From the NCBI RefSeq assembly GCF_004363655.1, contig NZ_SNZH01000002.1, positions 62,001 through 126,000 on the forward strand: 64,000 nucleotides of DNA, read 5' to 3'. The notes under the pieces were generated by a model. It did no database searches. It saw nothing but the letters and a program-made list of their open reading frames with translations, and was not told the DNA's origin. The stretch's first letter is position 1. Each line of letters starts with the position of its first letter. Positions 9,001 through 15,643 of this stretch are shown in pieces. Source of the stretch: Tahibacter aquaticus. Lineage in GTDB: Bacteria; Pseudomonadota; Gammaproteobacteria; Xanthomonadales; Rhodanobacteraceae. Position numbers and translations under genes: made by a program.

Positions 9001-10176
9001 GTGTCTCATCCTTCGTCGCGTCTGTCGCAGACGGTGCGCGTGTTCGTGAATCGTCGTACGGTCCTGTTGGCTGCTTTGCTGGCCGGCGGCTATGCCTTGT
9101 ACGCATACCCGCCGACGGAAAGCGTCGGTCACGGCGAACTCGGCGTAAGGATCAACCGCTGGACCGGCACGACGACGGCGACCGGCGAAGGCGCAGTGCT
9201 GATGATTCCCGGCCTGCACGAGTTGCGCCGCTATCCGCTGCACGACCGCCTGTACAAGCCCGAGCGCAGCGCCAAGGCCGACGGGCCGGCGCCGTTCCAG
9301 TCCATCGAAGGTCTGTCGCTGGGGGTGGAACTGGCGATCCGCTATGCGCTGGACGAAAGCAAGACCGATGCGATTTCACGCACCCTGCCGGAACAGATCG
9401 ACAGCGAGCGGCTGGAGCCGGCCGTGCAGGGCGTGATCTACAAGATTTTCGCGCGCTATACCGTGCGCGAGATTTTTTCCAGCAAGCGCCAGGAATTACA
9501 AGACGTGCTGGAAGCCGAACTCAAGCCGCGCCTGGCCGCCGACGGCATCGTGCTGCGCTCGGTGCTGATGGGCAATGTCGATCTGCCGTCGGACTACCGC
9601 GCCGGCATGGACAAGCTGCTCGCGGTGGAGCTGGAAACCGAGAAGATGAAATACACGCTGGATCTGAAGGAAAAACAGGTCAAGGAAGCCGAACTGGTCG
9701 GCAATGCGGAAAAAGTCACGCGGGAAAAAGCCGCCGAAGCCGCCGCCTCGGAACAGGTGATTGCGGCCAAGGCGCAGGAAGAAGCGATGAAACATGTGCT
9801 GCCGTTCAAGCAGAAGCAGATCGAGCAGCGTCAGCTGGAAGCGGAAGCCGAGAAAGCCTCGCGCATCAAGATCGCCGAAGCCTCGGCCGAGGCGCGTCGC
9901 ATCGAGGCAGCCGGCGAAGCCGATTCTCGCACCAGGCTGGCCGAAGCCGATGCGTTCCGGCTGGAGCGCCTGGGCAAGGTGGCCAGCGAGCAGATGCAGC
10001 GCGACGGCGAACTGATCACCCGACATCCGCTGCTGATCCAGAAGACGCTGGCCGACAAGTTGTCGGACAAGGTGTCGGTGATCATCGCCCCGCCGCCGGC
10101 CGACGGCGGCTTCATCGGCAATACCCTGCTGGGCACGACGGTGGCGCAGCACAGCGCGCCGGCCAACAACAACTGA
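9001..10176 (+). CDS. SPFH/Band 7 (prohibitin-like) membrane protein
   Basis: 391 residues. An N-terminal membrane anchor (about 19-36, TVLLAALLAGGYALYAY) is followed by a Band 7/SPFH domain (about 45-215, including the conserved RLEPAVQGVIYKIFARYTVRE region). A long charged coiled coil (about 215-345) is rich in Ala/Glu/Lys, with AEAEKASRIKIAEASAEARR typical of the family. Such proteins form large rings on the membrane and scaffold proteases or lipids. The GTG at 9001 is preferred over an upstream ATG at 8935 because CTGGAGAA sits 8-14 bases upstream and the shorter form starts near the membrane helix. The next gene follows after 20 bp and is probably co-transcribed. Confidence 0.9.
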   Translation: MSHPSSRLSQTVRVFVNRRTVLLAALLAGGYALYAYPPTESVGHGELGVRINRWTGTTTATGEGAVLMIPGLHELRRYPLHDRLYKPERSAKADGPAPFQSIEGLSLGVELAIRYALDESKTDAISRTLPEQIDSERLEPAVQGVIYKIFARYTVREIFSSKRQELQDVLEAELKPRLAADGIVLRSVLMGNVDLPSDYRAGMDKLLAVELETEKMKYTLDLKEKQVKEAELVGNAEKVTREKAAEAAASEQVIAAKAQEEAMKHVLPFKQKQIEQRQLEAEAEKASRIKIAEASAEARRIEAAGEADSRTRLAEADAFRLERLGKVASEQMQRDGELITRHPLLIQKTLADKLSDKVSVIIAPPPADGGFIGNTLLGTTVAQHSAPANNN

Positions 10177-10196
10177 AACGCGGGCAGGCCGACGCC

Positions 10197-11654
10197 ATGA
10201 AACTGTATTTTGCCGCACTGTTGTTTTTTATTACCGGCACCACCCAGGCGCAGGATACCGCGCTCGCCACGGCCATCGTGACCCAGGACCAGATCGCGCT
10301 GCGCGCCGCGCCAAAGGAATCGGCGCGGCAGCAGGCCGTGCTGTGGCAGGGCGATACGCTGGAGATCCGCGGCCAGCGCCAGGACTACCTGCAGGTCTAC
10401 GACTACCGGCGCGAACGCGGCGGTTTCGTCCGCGCCAGCCAGGTGCGGCGCATTTCGCTGCAGCCGGAAGCGGCCGGCGAACTGCTGGCCGTGGTGCGCT
10501 TCCTGCGCGACACGCCCGGCGCCGAGGCGCTGGGCCTGGCCTATGTCGCCGCCTACCTCAAGGCGGCGCCGGGGCAAAGCATCGGCAGCGAGGCGTTCTT
10601 CGCCCTGGGCACCATGGCCGAGCGCCTGGCCCGGCGCGCTTCCTCGCGCCATGCCAAGGCCGACGATGCGGTGATTGCCGCGCATCTGGAAGTGGCCGCC
10701 AGCCTCGGCGTGACGATGACGAGTTTCGAGCGCGACGGCCGCATGCAGCTGTGCTACGACGGCGAAGCCTATCGCCGCGTACTGGCCCTGCCCGCAGCGG
10801 CGGAAGAACGCGCCCGCGCCGCACTCGGCCTGACCCGGCCCGAATGCATCCCGCCCGAACTGACGCCGCAGGCGCGTTACGAACACGACAGCTGGCGCAT
10901 CGACGTGCTTGCCCGCGTACCGCGCGAGGCGCTGCCGGAACACCTGCGCAACCGCCTGCGTCTGCGCAGCGCCGGTGTCCAGGCCAGCTTTGCCTTCCAG
11001 CGCGCACGCCGCGGTGAAGCCGCCGCGGAAGCCATGGCGCTGGCGCTGCAGGAACTGGCTGCTGTCAACAAAATGGAATTGGCAGAAGAAGATACGAATG
11101 CCTATAGCGACGCCGCCGTGCGTGTCGGCGCCTCGCGCTGGAGTGCCGAGCCGCCTGCTCCGGTCCGCGACAAGGGCTTGCGCGTGGAAACCAGCGCGGG
11201 CGATCCGGGCCAGACCTGTATTGCCCTGGTCGATGCACAGCACGATGCTGCCCATGCGCTCGCGCGACGCTGTACCTATGGCCTGGTCTGGACCGCTTCG
11301 GCAGCCAGCAATGCGGCCGGCAGCGTGCTCGCGCTGGCCGTGCAGCCGCTGGACAGCTGGCGCGAGCTGTGGATATTCCAGCAGGGCAGCGACGGCTGGC
11401 GCATCGACGTGCTGCCGCCGAACCTGGACAGCCCGGAACTGGGCTATATCGAATTCGCCGGCTGGGTACCGGGCAAGGCGCAGATGCTGGCCGCACGGGA
11501 AACGCGGGTCGACGGCCGCTTCCGACGCAGCTTCGAAGTGATCGACCTGGCCACCCTGGCGGTGGACAAGCAGGTCGACAATCCTTCGTCGCTGAGCGTG
11601 TTCTATCGCTCGCAGGATGCAGCCTGGAAACGCCAGAGCGTGGCGATACGCTGA
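10197..11654 (+). CDS. Exported SH3-like domain protein, unknown function
   Basis: 485 residues with a signal peptide (MKLYFAALLFFITGTTQA). A bacterial SH3-like domain follows at about 25-85 (IVTQDQIALRAAPKESA, LWQGDTLEIRGQRQDYLQVY, RRERGGFVRASQVR), the pattern of SH3b domains that bind cell-wall peptides or other surface ligands. The remaining 400 residues are partly helical (about 100-330) and partly beta-rich (about 330-485) and match no family I recognise. It sits 20 bp after the SPFH gene, suggesting an operon at the cell envelope. Role unknown. Confidence 0.8.
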   Translation: MKLYFAALLFFITGTTQAQDTALATAIVTQDQIALRAAPKESARQQAVLWQGDTLEIRGQRQDYLQVYDYRRERGGFVRASQVRRISLQPEAAGELLAVVRFLRDTPGAEALGLAYVAAYLKAAPGQSIGSEAFFALGTMAERLARRASSRHAKADDAVIAAHLEVAASLGVTMTSFERDGRMQLCYDGEAYRRVLALPAAAEERARAALGLTRPECIPPELTPQARYEHDSWRIDVLARVPREALPEHLRNRLRLRSAGVQASFAFQRARRGEAAAEAMALALQELAAVNKMELAEEDTNAYSDAAVRVGASRWSAEPPAPVRDKGLRVETSAGDPGQTCIALVDAQHDAAHALARRCTYGLVWTASAASNAAGSVLALAVQPLDSWRELWIFQQGSDGWRIDVLPPNLDSPELGYIEFAGWVPGKAQMLAARETRVDGRFRRSFEVIDLATLAVDKQVDNPSSLSVFYRSQDAAWKRQSVAIR

Positions 11655-11656
11655 GC

Positions 11657-11723
11657 GGCCGGCGCCAGCCGGCCAGGCAGTGATTCCGCCGTTCGCCGAA
11701 CGCTTTCGGCAAACGGTGGAATC
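11657..11723. terminator. Two intergenic hairpins between convergent genes
   Basis: GGCCGGC (11657-11663) pairs with GCCGGCC (11668-11674). A second structure pairs GATTCCGCCGTT (11682-11693) with AACGGTGGAATC (11712-11723; one G-U) and encloses a GCCGAA/TTCGGC stem (11695-11710). They lie between the ends of the SH3 protein gene and rtcR. No T-run follows, so they may be REP-like barriers or factor-assisted terminators. Confidence 0.55.
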
Positions 11724-11739
11724 TGCACGCCGACAACAG

Positions 11740-13377
11740 TTACTTCAGCGACGGCAGTGCCTTCGCCGCCGCCTGCACCTGGGCAAATTCCAGGCCGAAG
11801 CGCTTGAGGTATTTGCGCAGGCGGTCCGCATCGTTGCTCGACGTGCGCTTCTCGCGGCTGGCCTGGAACAAGGTGCGTCCGGCGTCGCTGGCGCTGCGCG
11901 CGGCGGCGCAGACACGCAGCACCTCGCACAGCTGCACGCGATCGAAACGATCGATTTCCCCGATAGCGTCGCCAAGCACCGCCTGCAGCAGGCTGTCGTG
12001 GCCATTGCCGGCAACACCGCGGCGCGAATGACCCCAGAGCCGGCCCAGGCGCGCCGTCTCTTCGTCGACCACTTCGACGGTGATACGGCCCTGGCTGGCC
12101 AGGGTGGCCATGCGCGTGACCGAGGCGCCCAGATCGCGGAAATTGCCCGGCCAGGTCGCGTCCACGCTCATGGCGAAGCGCAGGTAGCGCTCGCGCGCCT
12201 CGCGGTTGAAGGTGATGCGTTCGCTGTTGAGGCGGGCGAAGCGCTCCAGTTCGAAATCGAGGTTCGGCTCAATGTCTTCGGCGCGCTCCTTCAGGCCGGG
12301 CAGATAAAATGTCCACAAATTCAGGCGTGCGTACAGGTCTTCGCGGAAACGGCCCTGCAGCACGGCTTCGGCCAGGTCGCGATTGGTGCCGGCGATCAGC
12401 TGGAAATCGCTGCTGACTTCGCGGTCGCCACCCAGTGGCGGGAAGCGCTTGTCCTCGATCGCGCGCAGCAGCATGGCCTGTTCGTCCAGGCCCAGCTCGC
12501 CGATTTCATCGAGAAACAGCAGGCCGCCATCGGCACTCTTGAGCAGGCCGGCGCGCTCGCCCTGGGCGCCGGTGAACGCGCCGCGCACGTGGCCGAACAG
12601 GGCGCTGCCGGCGCCGTCGCCACGCAGGGTGGCGCAGTTCACTTCGACGAAACGGCCCTTGAGGTCGTGCCGGCTGCGTTTCAGCTCGAACAGGTTGCGC
12701 GCGAGCATGCTCTTGCCCGCGCCGGTCGGGCCCAGCAGCAGCATCGGCGCACGCGAACGCACGGCGACGCGTTCGATCTGTTCGATCATGCGGTTGAAGG
12801 CCGGGCTGAGCGTGGCGATACCGCTCTTGAGAAAACTCGCCGTATCGGCGCGTTCGCGGGCGAAACGCTGGGCGATGCGGTCGTAGCGGGCCAGGTCCAG
12901 GTCGATGACGGCGTAGCTGCCGCAGTCGCCGGTGCGCTGCTTGGGCGGCGGCGAGGTCTGTAGCAGGCGCGCCGGGAAGAAGCGCGCCTCGGTCAGCAGG
13001 AACCAGCAGATCTGCGCCACGTGCGTGCCGGTGGAAATGTGTACGAGATAGTCTTCGCGCTCGACATCGAACGGATAGCTGCGCGCGAACTCGTGCAGCG
13101 CGGCGAATACCTGTTCGAAATCCCAGGGGTCGGCCAGGTGGAAATCGTGGATCTGGACCTGGGTTTCCGGACTGACCTGGGCCAAGTCGTGGCGCAAGGT
13201 AGCGGCAAGCTTGGTGAAGCGCCGCTCGTCCAGCAGCAATTCCAGGCGGGCGACGGCGAGGTCTTCGTACATGCCGATGGCCACGGTAGGGCGCCAGCGT
13301 TCCCAGCGTGCAGGCCCTGTAGCCGCATCCAGCACCGTGCCGACGAAGCCGATCACGACCAGCGGTTTGATCTGCAT
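11740..13377 (-). CDS. rtcR: RtcR, sigma-54-dependent activator of the RNA-repair operon
   Basis: 545-residue enhancer-binding protein. Residues about 1-180 form the CARF-like regulatory domain of RtcR (LVVIGFVGTVLDA, WRPTVAIGMYEDL, DYLVHISTGTHVAQICWFLL). In Salmonella this domain senses tRNA fragments with 2',3'-cyclic phosphate ends. The AAA+ domain shows Walker A GPTGAGKS, the sigma-54 contact loop GAFTGA and Walker B GLLFLDEIGEL. The C-terminus carries a Fis-type helix-turn-helix (about 490-540, ARSASDAGRTLFQASREKRT). It is transcribed divergently from the RNA-rich leader of rtcB, the standard arrangement. A 20-bp palindrome sits 14 bp before its start. High confidence from full-length architecture. 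Confidence 0.97.
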   Translation of the reverse strand: MQIKPLVVIGFVGTVLDAATGPARWERWRPTVAIGMYEDLAVARLELLLDERRFTKLAATLRHDLAQVSPETQVQIHDFHLADPWDFEQVFAALHEFARSYPFDVEREDYLVHISTGTHVAQICWFLLTEARFFPARLLQTSPPPKQRTGDCGSYAVIDLDLARYDRIAQRFARERADTASFLKSGIATLSPAFNRMIEQIERVAVRSRAPMLLLGPTGAGKSMLARNLFELKRSRHDLKGRFVEVNCATLRGDGAGSALFGHVRGAFTGAQGERAGLLKSADGGLLFLDEIGELGLDEQAMLLRAIEDKRFPPLGGDREVSSDFQLIAGTNRDLAEAVLQGRFREDLYARLNLWTFYLPGLKERAEDIEPNLDFELERFARLNSERITFNREARERYLRFAMSVDATWPGNFRDLGASVTRMATLASQGRITVEVVDEETARLGRLWGHSRRGVAGNGHDSLLQAVLGDAIGEIDRFDRVQLCEVLRVCAAARSASDAGRTLFQASREKRTSSNDADRLRKYLKRFGLEFAQVQAAAKALPSLK

Positions 13378-13391
13378 GTCCCTGTCCCAGA

Positions 13392-13411
13392 TATTATCCC
13401 ACCGGATAATA
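13392..13411. promoter_or_regulatory. 20-bp palindrome just upstream of rtcR
   Basis: TATTATCC and GGATAATA form perfect 8-bp arms around 4 bp, ending 14 bp before the rtcR ATG. The position overlaps the expected 5' UTR or promoter of rtcR, so it could be an operator or an mRNA hairpin limiting rtcR expression. Confidence 0.45.
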
Positions 13412-13462
13412 CACGAGCCGATCAGCTCGGCAAGCGCGACCGTAGAAAATTCGGGTGAATTT

Positions 13463-13481
13463 TCAATGCATTGATTATCAA
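13463..13481. promoter_or_regulatory. rtcR: Candidate RtcR upstream activating sequence
   Basis: Two overlapping palindromes, TCAATGCATTGA (13463-13474) and TTGATTATCAA (13471-13481), lie in an AT-rich island about 25-40 bp upstream of the -24 element. This is where enhancer sites for sigma-54 activators can occur, although such sites are often farther away. Assignment to RtcR is by position only. Confidence 0.45.
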
Positions 13482-13504
13482 TAAAATAGTTGCGAAAAGC
13501 AGGC

Positions 13505-13522
13505 TTGGCACGACCCTTGATA
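13505..13522 (+). promoter_or_regulatory. Sigma-54 (-24/-12) promoter of the rtc RNA-repair operon
   Basis: TTGGCACG (13505-13512), then CCC after one base, then TTGAT (13517-13521). TGGCAC and TTG are separated by exactly 5 bp, matching the RpoN consensus TGGCAC-N5-TTGCA except for A in place of C in the -12 GC. It faces rtcB, and RtcR is encoded divergently. The expected transcript start is near 13532, giving a leader of about 875 nt before rtcB. Confidence 0.85.
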
Positions 13523-13667
13523 TAGCAACCTGGCGCCGGGATGGCCTCGCCGAGGCTGGAGGGCGGCGACTGCGGACTGCGATGCTCCTCTCATCGGATC
13601 GGCAGACGCCAACTCGCCCAGCGGGGCCATGACCTGGCCCTGGCGCAGCGGCAAGAAAATGGGAAAT

Positions 13668-13693
13668 GGCCGCAGCGAATAGGCGTTGCGGCC
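13668..13693 (+). ncRNA. Hairpin in rtc leader (GGCCGCA/TGCGGCC)
   Basis: GGCCGCA (13668-13674) pairs perfectly with TGCGGCC (13687-13693). The 12-nt loop carries GCGAAT, the same hexamer that begins each downstream leader RNA unit. It lies between the sigma-54 promoter and the first 104-nt repeat. It may be part of the first structured RNA. Confidence 0.4.
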
Positions 13694-13721
13694 GCACAGG
13701 ACACACGGTTTGAACGCGGCA

Positions 13722-13825
13722 GCGAATGCCGGCAGGACTACATGGGATTCAGCGCCGCAAGGCATGCGGGGTGAAAGTCCTCGCCGCAGCGCAGGCTGCG
13801 TGGCGGAACACAGACGCACTGAATG
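13722..13825 (+). ncRNA. Leader RNA repeat, copy 1 (104 nt, structured)
   Basis: First of two tandem 104-nt units in the untranslated rtc leader, 100/104 identical to the copy at 13947. Predicted fold: GGCAGGACT (13731-13739) pairs with AGTCCTCGCC (13776-13785, one bulged C). It encloses a GCC-GCAA-GGC mini-hairpin (13754-13763), and GCAGC-GCAG-GCTGC follows (13786-13799). A 5' motif GCGAATG with GACTACA downstream is shared with the other leader RNAs. No coding frame is supported. It is probably a non-coding RNA processed from the RtcR-controlled transcript. Whether it is a Y RNA variant or another repair-associated RNA is not known. Confidence 0.7.
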
Positions 13826-13826
13826 T

Positions 13827-13842
13827 CCCGCCTTGGTGCGGG
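13827..13842 (+). ncRNA. Short hairpin after leader repeat 1
   Basis: CCCGC (13827-13831) and GCGGG (13838-13842) pair around a 6-nt loop directly after the first 104-nt repeat. It may end or space the RNA unit. Confidence 0.35.
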
Positions 13843-13892
13843 GTTGTCTTGCCATCCTCGTCACTGGCGCGTTCATTGTTTGCAAGGGAAAT

Positions 13893-13918
13893 GATCACGG
13901 CGAATGGACGCCGTGATC
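13893..13918 (+). ncRNA. Strong 10-bp hairpin between the two leader repeats
   Basis: GATCACGGCG (13893-13902) and CGCCGTGATC (13909-13918) form a perfect stem with a 6-nt loop (AATGGA). It separates the two 104-nt repeats and would be a natural processing or stability element. No T-run follows, so it is unlikely to terminate transcription. Confidence 0.5.
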
Positions 13919-13946
13919 GCATAGAACACGGAGTTTGGACACGGCT

Positions 13947-14050
13947 GCGAATGCCGGCAGGACTACATCGGATTCAGCGCCGAAAGGCATGCGGGGTGAA
14001 AGTCCTCGCCGCAGCGCAAGCTGCGTGGCGGAATACAGACGCACTGAATG
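13947..14050 (+). ncRNA. Leader RNA repeat, copy 2 (104 nt, structured)
   Basis: Second copy of the structured leader unit. The four differences from copy 1 all spare the stems. In the mini-hairpin loop GCAA becomes GAAA, keeping a GNRA tetraloop. In the second hairpin loop GCAG becomes GCAA, also GNRA. That pattern supports selection on RNA structure. The flanks differ from copy 1, and identity fades upstream of GCGAATG, with related sequence still visible for about 20 nt (ACACGG then TTTG). It starts 225 bp after copy 1. Confidence 0.7.
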
Positions 14051-14093
14051 CAGTCTTTCCACGACCTCGTCGCAGCGTGTCCATTCGGACGAA

Positions 14094-14118
14094 GAGGCCC
14101 CGTCCCAAATAGGGCCTC
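14094..14118 (+). ncRNA. Hairpin GAGGCCC/GGGCCTC in rtc leader
   Basis: A perfect 7-bp stem (14094-14100 with 14112-14118) around an 11-nt loop, preceded by a small GTCC/GGAC hairpin near 14079-14089. It lies between repeat copy 2 and the third leader unit. No T-run. Confidence 0.4.
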
Positions 14119-14157
14119 GCCAACCGTCACACCGAAACCCGCGGCCTTGCCGCAAGC

Positions 14158-14203
14158 GGCGAATGTCTGTTGCGACTACATCTCCAAAATCGATGTCGCC
14201 ACA
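14158..14203 (+). ncRNA. Third leader RNA unit, related 5' motif and hairpin
   Basis: Begins with GCGAATGTC and carries GCGACTACATC, echoing GCGAATGCC and GGACTACATC of the 104-nt repeats. GCGA and CATC pair with GATG and TCGC across a CTA bulge to give a hairpin around 14173-14200. It is shorter than the repeats and diverges after the hairpin. It probably belongs to the same RNA family, but boundaries are uncertain. Confidence 0.4.
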
Positions 14204-14220
14204 CCGTTGTTCGTTGTCGC

Positions 14221-14390
14221 CGCTTGCTGCAGTGCCGCGAATGCATGCCGGTCTACAGGATTGCGAGGGGCGCGGGTTCGAATCCCGCCGGAGCGAACAT
14301 GGCGTGGAAAATACGCCATCGAACCGTAGCTCAGCGCGTTAGAGCATCGTACGTGACTGGCACCACCTTGTCGTTTCACTGCATCTGACC
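14221..14390 (+). ncRNA. YrlA-like bacterial Y RNA with circularly permuted tRNA module
   Basis: The order of tRNA parts is permuted. Anticodon-stem 3' strand TGCGA (14262-14266), 5-nt variable loop GGGGC, T-arm GCGGG-TTCGAAT-CCCGC (14272-14288), acceptor 3' strand CGGAGCG (14289-14295). Then a closing hairpin ATGGCGT/ACGCCAT (14299-14319, 7-nt loop), acceptor 5' strand CGAACCG (14320-14326), TA, D-arm GCTC-AGCGCGTTA-GAGC (14329-14345), and anticodon-stem 5' strand TCGTA (14347-14351), which pairs with TGCGA (one G-U). Two further helices close it: GCCGGTC (14247-14253) with GACTGGC (14355-14361), and TGCAGTG (14228-14234) with CACTGCA (14377-14383). This is the architecture known for bacterial Y RNAs (a Ro-binding stem plus a tRNA-mimic module), which are often encoded next to rtcB. 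The acceptor helix has two mismatches, and G18 of the D-loop is C. The end lies about 18 nt before rtcB. Confidence 0.75.
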
Positions 14391-14407
14391 AAGAGTTGAA
14401 AGAAATC

Positions 14408-15631
14408 ATGAGCACCCAACTGCATCACACCCTGCACGCTGACGGCGGCGTGCCGATCAAGGCCTGGATCGAAGGCGTTCCGCTGGATGAAGGCGCGCGC
14501 CGGCAGCTGGGCAACATGGCCAAGCTGTCCATCGTCGGCCCCTGGATCGCCGTCATGCCCGACGTACACCTGGGCATAGGCGCCACCGTCGGCTCGGTCG
14601 TTCCCACCGAAGGCGCGATCATTCCGGCCGCGGTCGGCGTGGATATCGGCTGCGGCATGATGGCCTACCAGACCACCCTGCAGGCCAGCCAGCTGCCCGA
14701 CAATCTGTTTGGTATCCGTAGCGACGTGGAACGCGCCGTTCCGCACGGTTTCGTCACGGTGGACGGGCGCAGCGCCAAGGGCAACTGGATCGTCGCACCG
14801 AATTCCGCCACCACGCGCTGGCGAGGCCTGGAACAGCGCTACCGTTCCCTGGTCGAACGCCATCCGCGTATTTCGCACAAGTCGCCCTTGAGCCAGCTTG
14901 GCTCGCTCGGTGGCGGCAATCACTTCATCGAACTGTGCCTGGACGAAAACGACCAGGTATGGGTAATGCTGCACTCGGGCTCGCGCGGTGTCGGCAACGG
15001 TATCGGCCAGTATTTCATCGAGCGAGCGCGCAACGAGATGCAGCGCCAGCAGGCCAACCTGCCGGATCGCGACCTCGCCTACCTCAGCGAAGGCAGCGTG
15101 CTGTTCGACGACTATGTGGAAGCCGTGGGCTGGGCGCAGGAATACGCGGCAGAAAACCGCCAGCAGATGATGGAAACCGTATTAGGCGTACTGCGCAAAC
15201 AGTTGCCCAGCTTCCAGCTCACGCGAATGGCGATCAACTGTCACCACAACTACGTACAACGCGAGACGCATTTCGGACGCGAACTGCTGATCACGCGCAA
15301 GGGCGCGGTGAGTGCGCGCAAGGACCAGCTGGGCATCATCCCCGGCAGCATGGGCGCAAAGAGCTTCATTGTGCGCGGCCTGGGCAACGAGGAAAGCTTC
15401 TGTTCCTGTTCGCACGGCGCCGGCCGCGTGATGAGCCGTACCGAAGCCAAGAAGCGCATCACCCTGGGCGAACACCGCGCGGCCACGGCGCATGTGGAAT
15501 GCCGCAAGGATGCGGACGTGGTCGACGAATCGCCGGCCGCGTACAAGCCGATCGACCAGGTGATGGCGGCGCAGCGCGATCTGGTGGAGATCGTGCACAC
15601 CCTGCGCCAGGTGGTTTGCGTCAAGGGTTGA
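14408..15631 (+). CDS. rtcB: RtcB RNA-splicing/repair ligase
   Basis: 407-residue GTP- and Mn-dependent ligase joining 2',3'-cyclic phosphate or 3'-phosphate RNA ends to 5'-OH ends. It closely follows the E. coli type. Metal ligands lie in AVGVDIGCGM (Asp and Cys) and in GGGNHFIELC, LHSGSRGVGN and NCHHNYVQ (His). The guanylylated His is in CSCSHGAGRVMSR. GTP contacts include PGSMGAKSF. It ends with LRQVVCVKG as in E. coli. ATG 14408 is chosen because it aligns with the usual N-terminus; a TTG 12 bp upstream is possible. It is the first protein gene of the sigma-54 operon, after the RNA leader. The next gene follows after 12 bp. Confidence 0.97.
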   Translation: MSTQLHHTLHADGGVPIKAWIEGVPLDEGARRQLGNMAKLSIVGPWIAVMPDVHLGIGATVGSVVPTEGAIIPAAVGVDIGCGMMAYQTTLQASQLPDNLFGIRSDVERAVPHGFVTVDGRSAKGNWIVAPNSATTRWRGLEQRYRSLVERHPRISHKSPLSQLGSLGGGNHFIELCLDENDQVWVMLHSGSRGVGNGIGQYFIERARNEMQRQQANLPDRDLAYLSEGSVLFDDYVEAVGWAQEYAAENRQQMMETVLGVLRKQLPSFQLTRMAINCHHNYVQRETHFGRELLITRKGAVSARKDQLGIIPGSMGAKSFIVRGLGNEESFCSCSHGAGRVMSRTEAKKRITLGEHRAATAHVECRKDADVVDESPAAYKPIDQVMAAQRDLVEIVHTLRQVVCVKG

Positions 15632-15643
15632 AGGGGCAGGTGC

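Noticed and set aside
13722-14050. CRISPR array or group II intron suggested by repeats and GGTGAAAGTCC
   Set aside because: Only two long repeats with a 121-bp spacer, no cas genes, no reverse transcriptase, and no domain V/VI structure seen.
14262-14351. Two ordinary tRNA genes or a split tRNA in the rtcB leader
   Set aside because: Neither half has a full acceptor-to-anticodon order, no CCA or anticodon loop is present, and the halves pair with each other in permuted order with extra closing helices.
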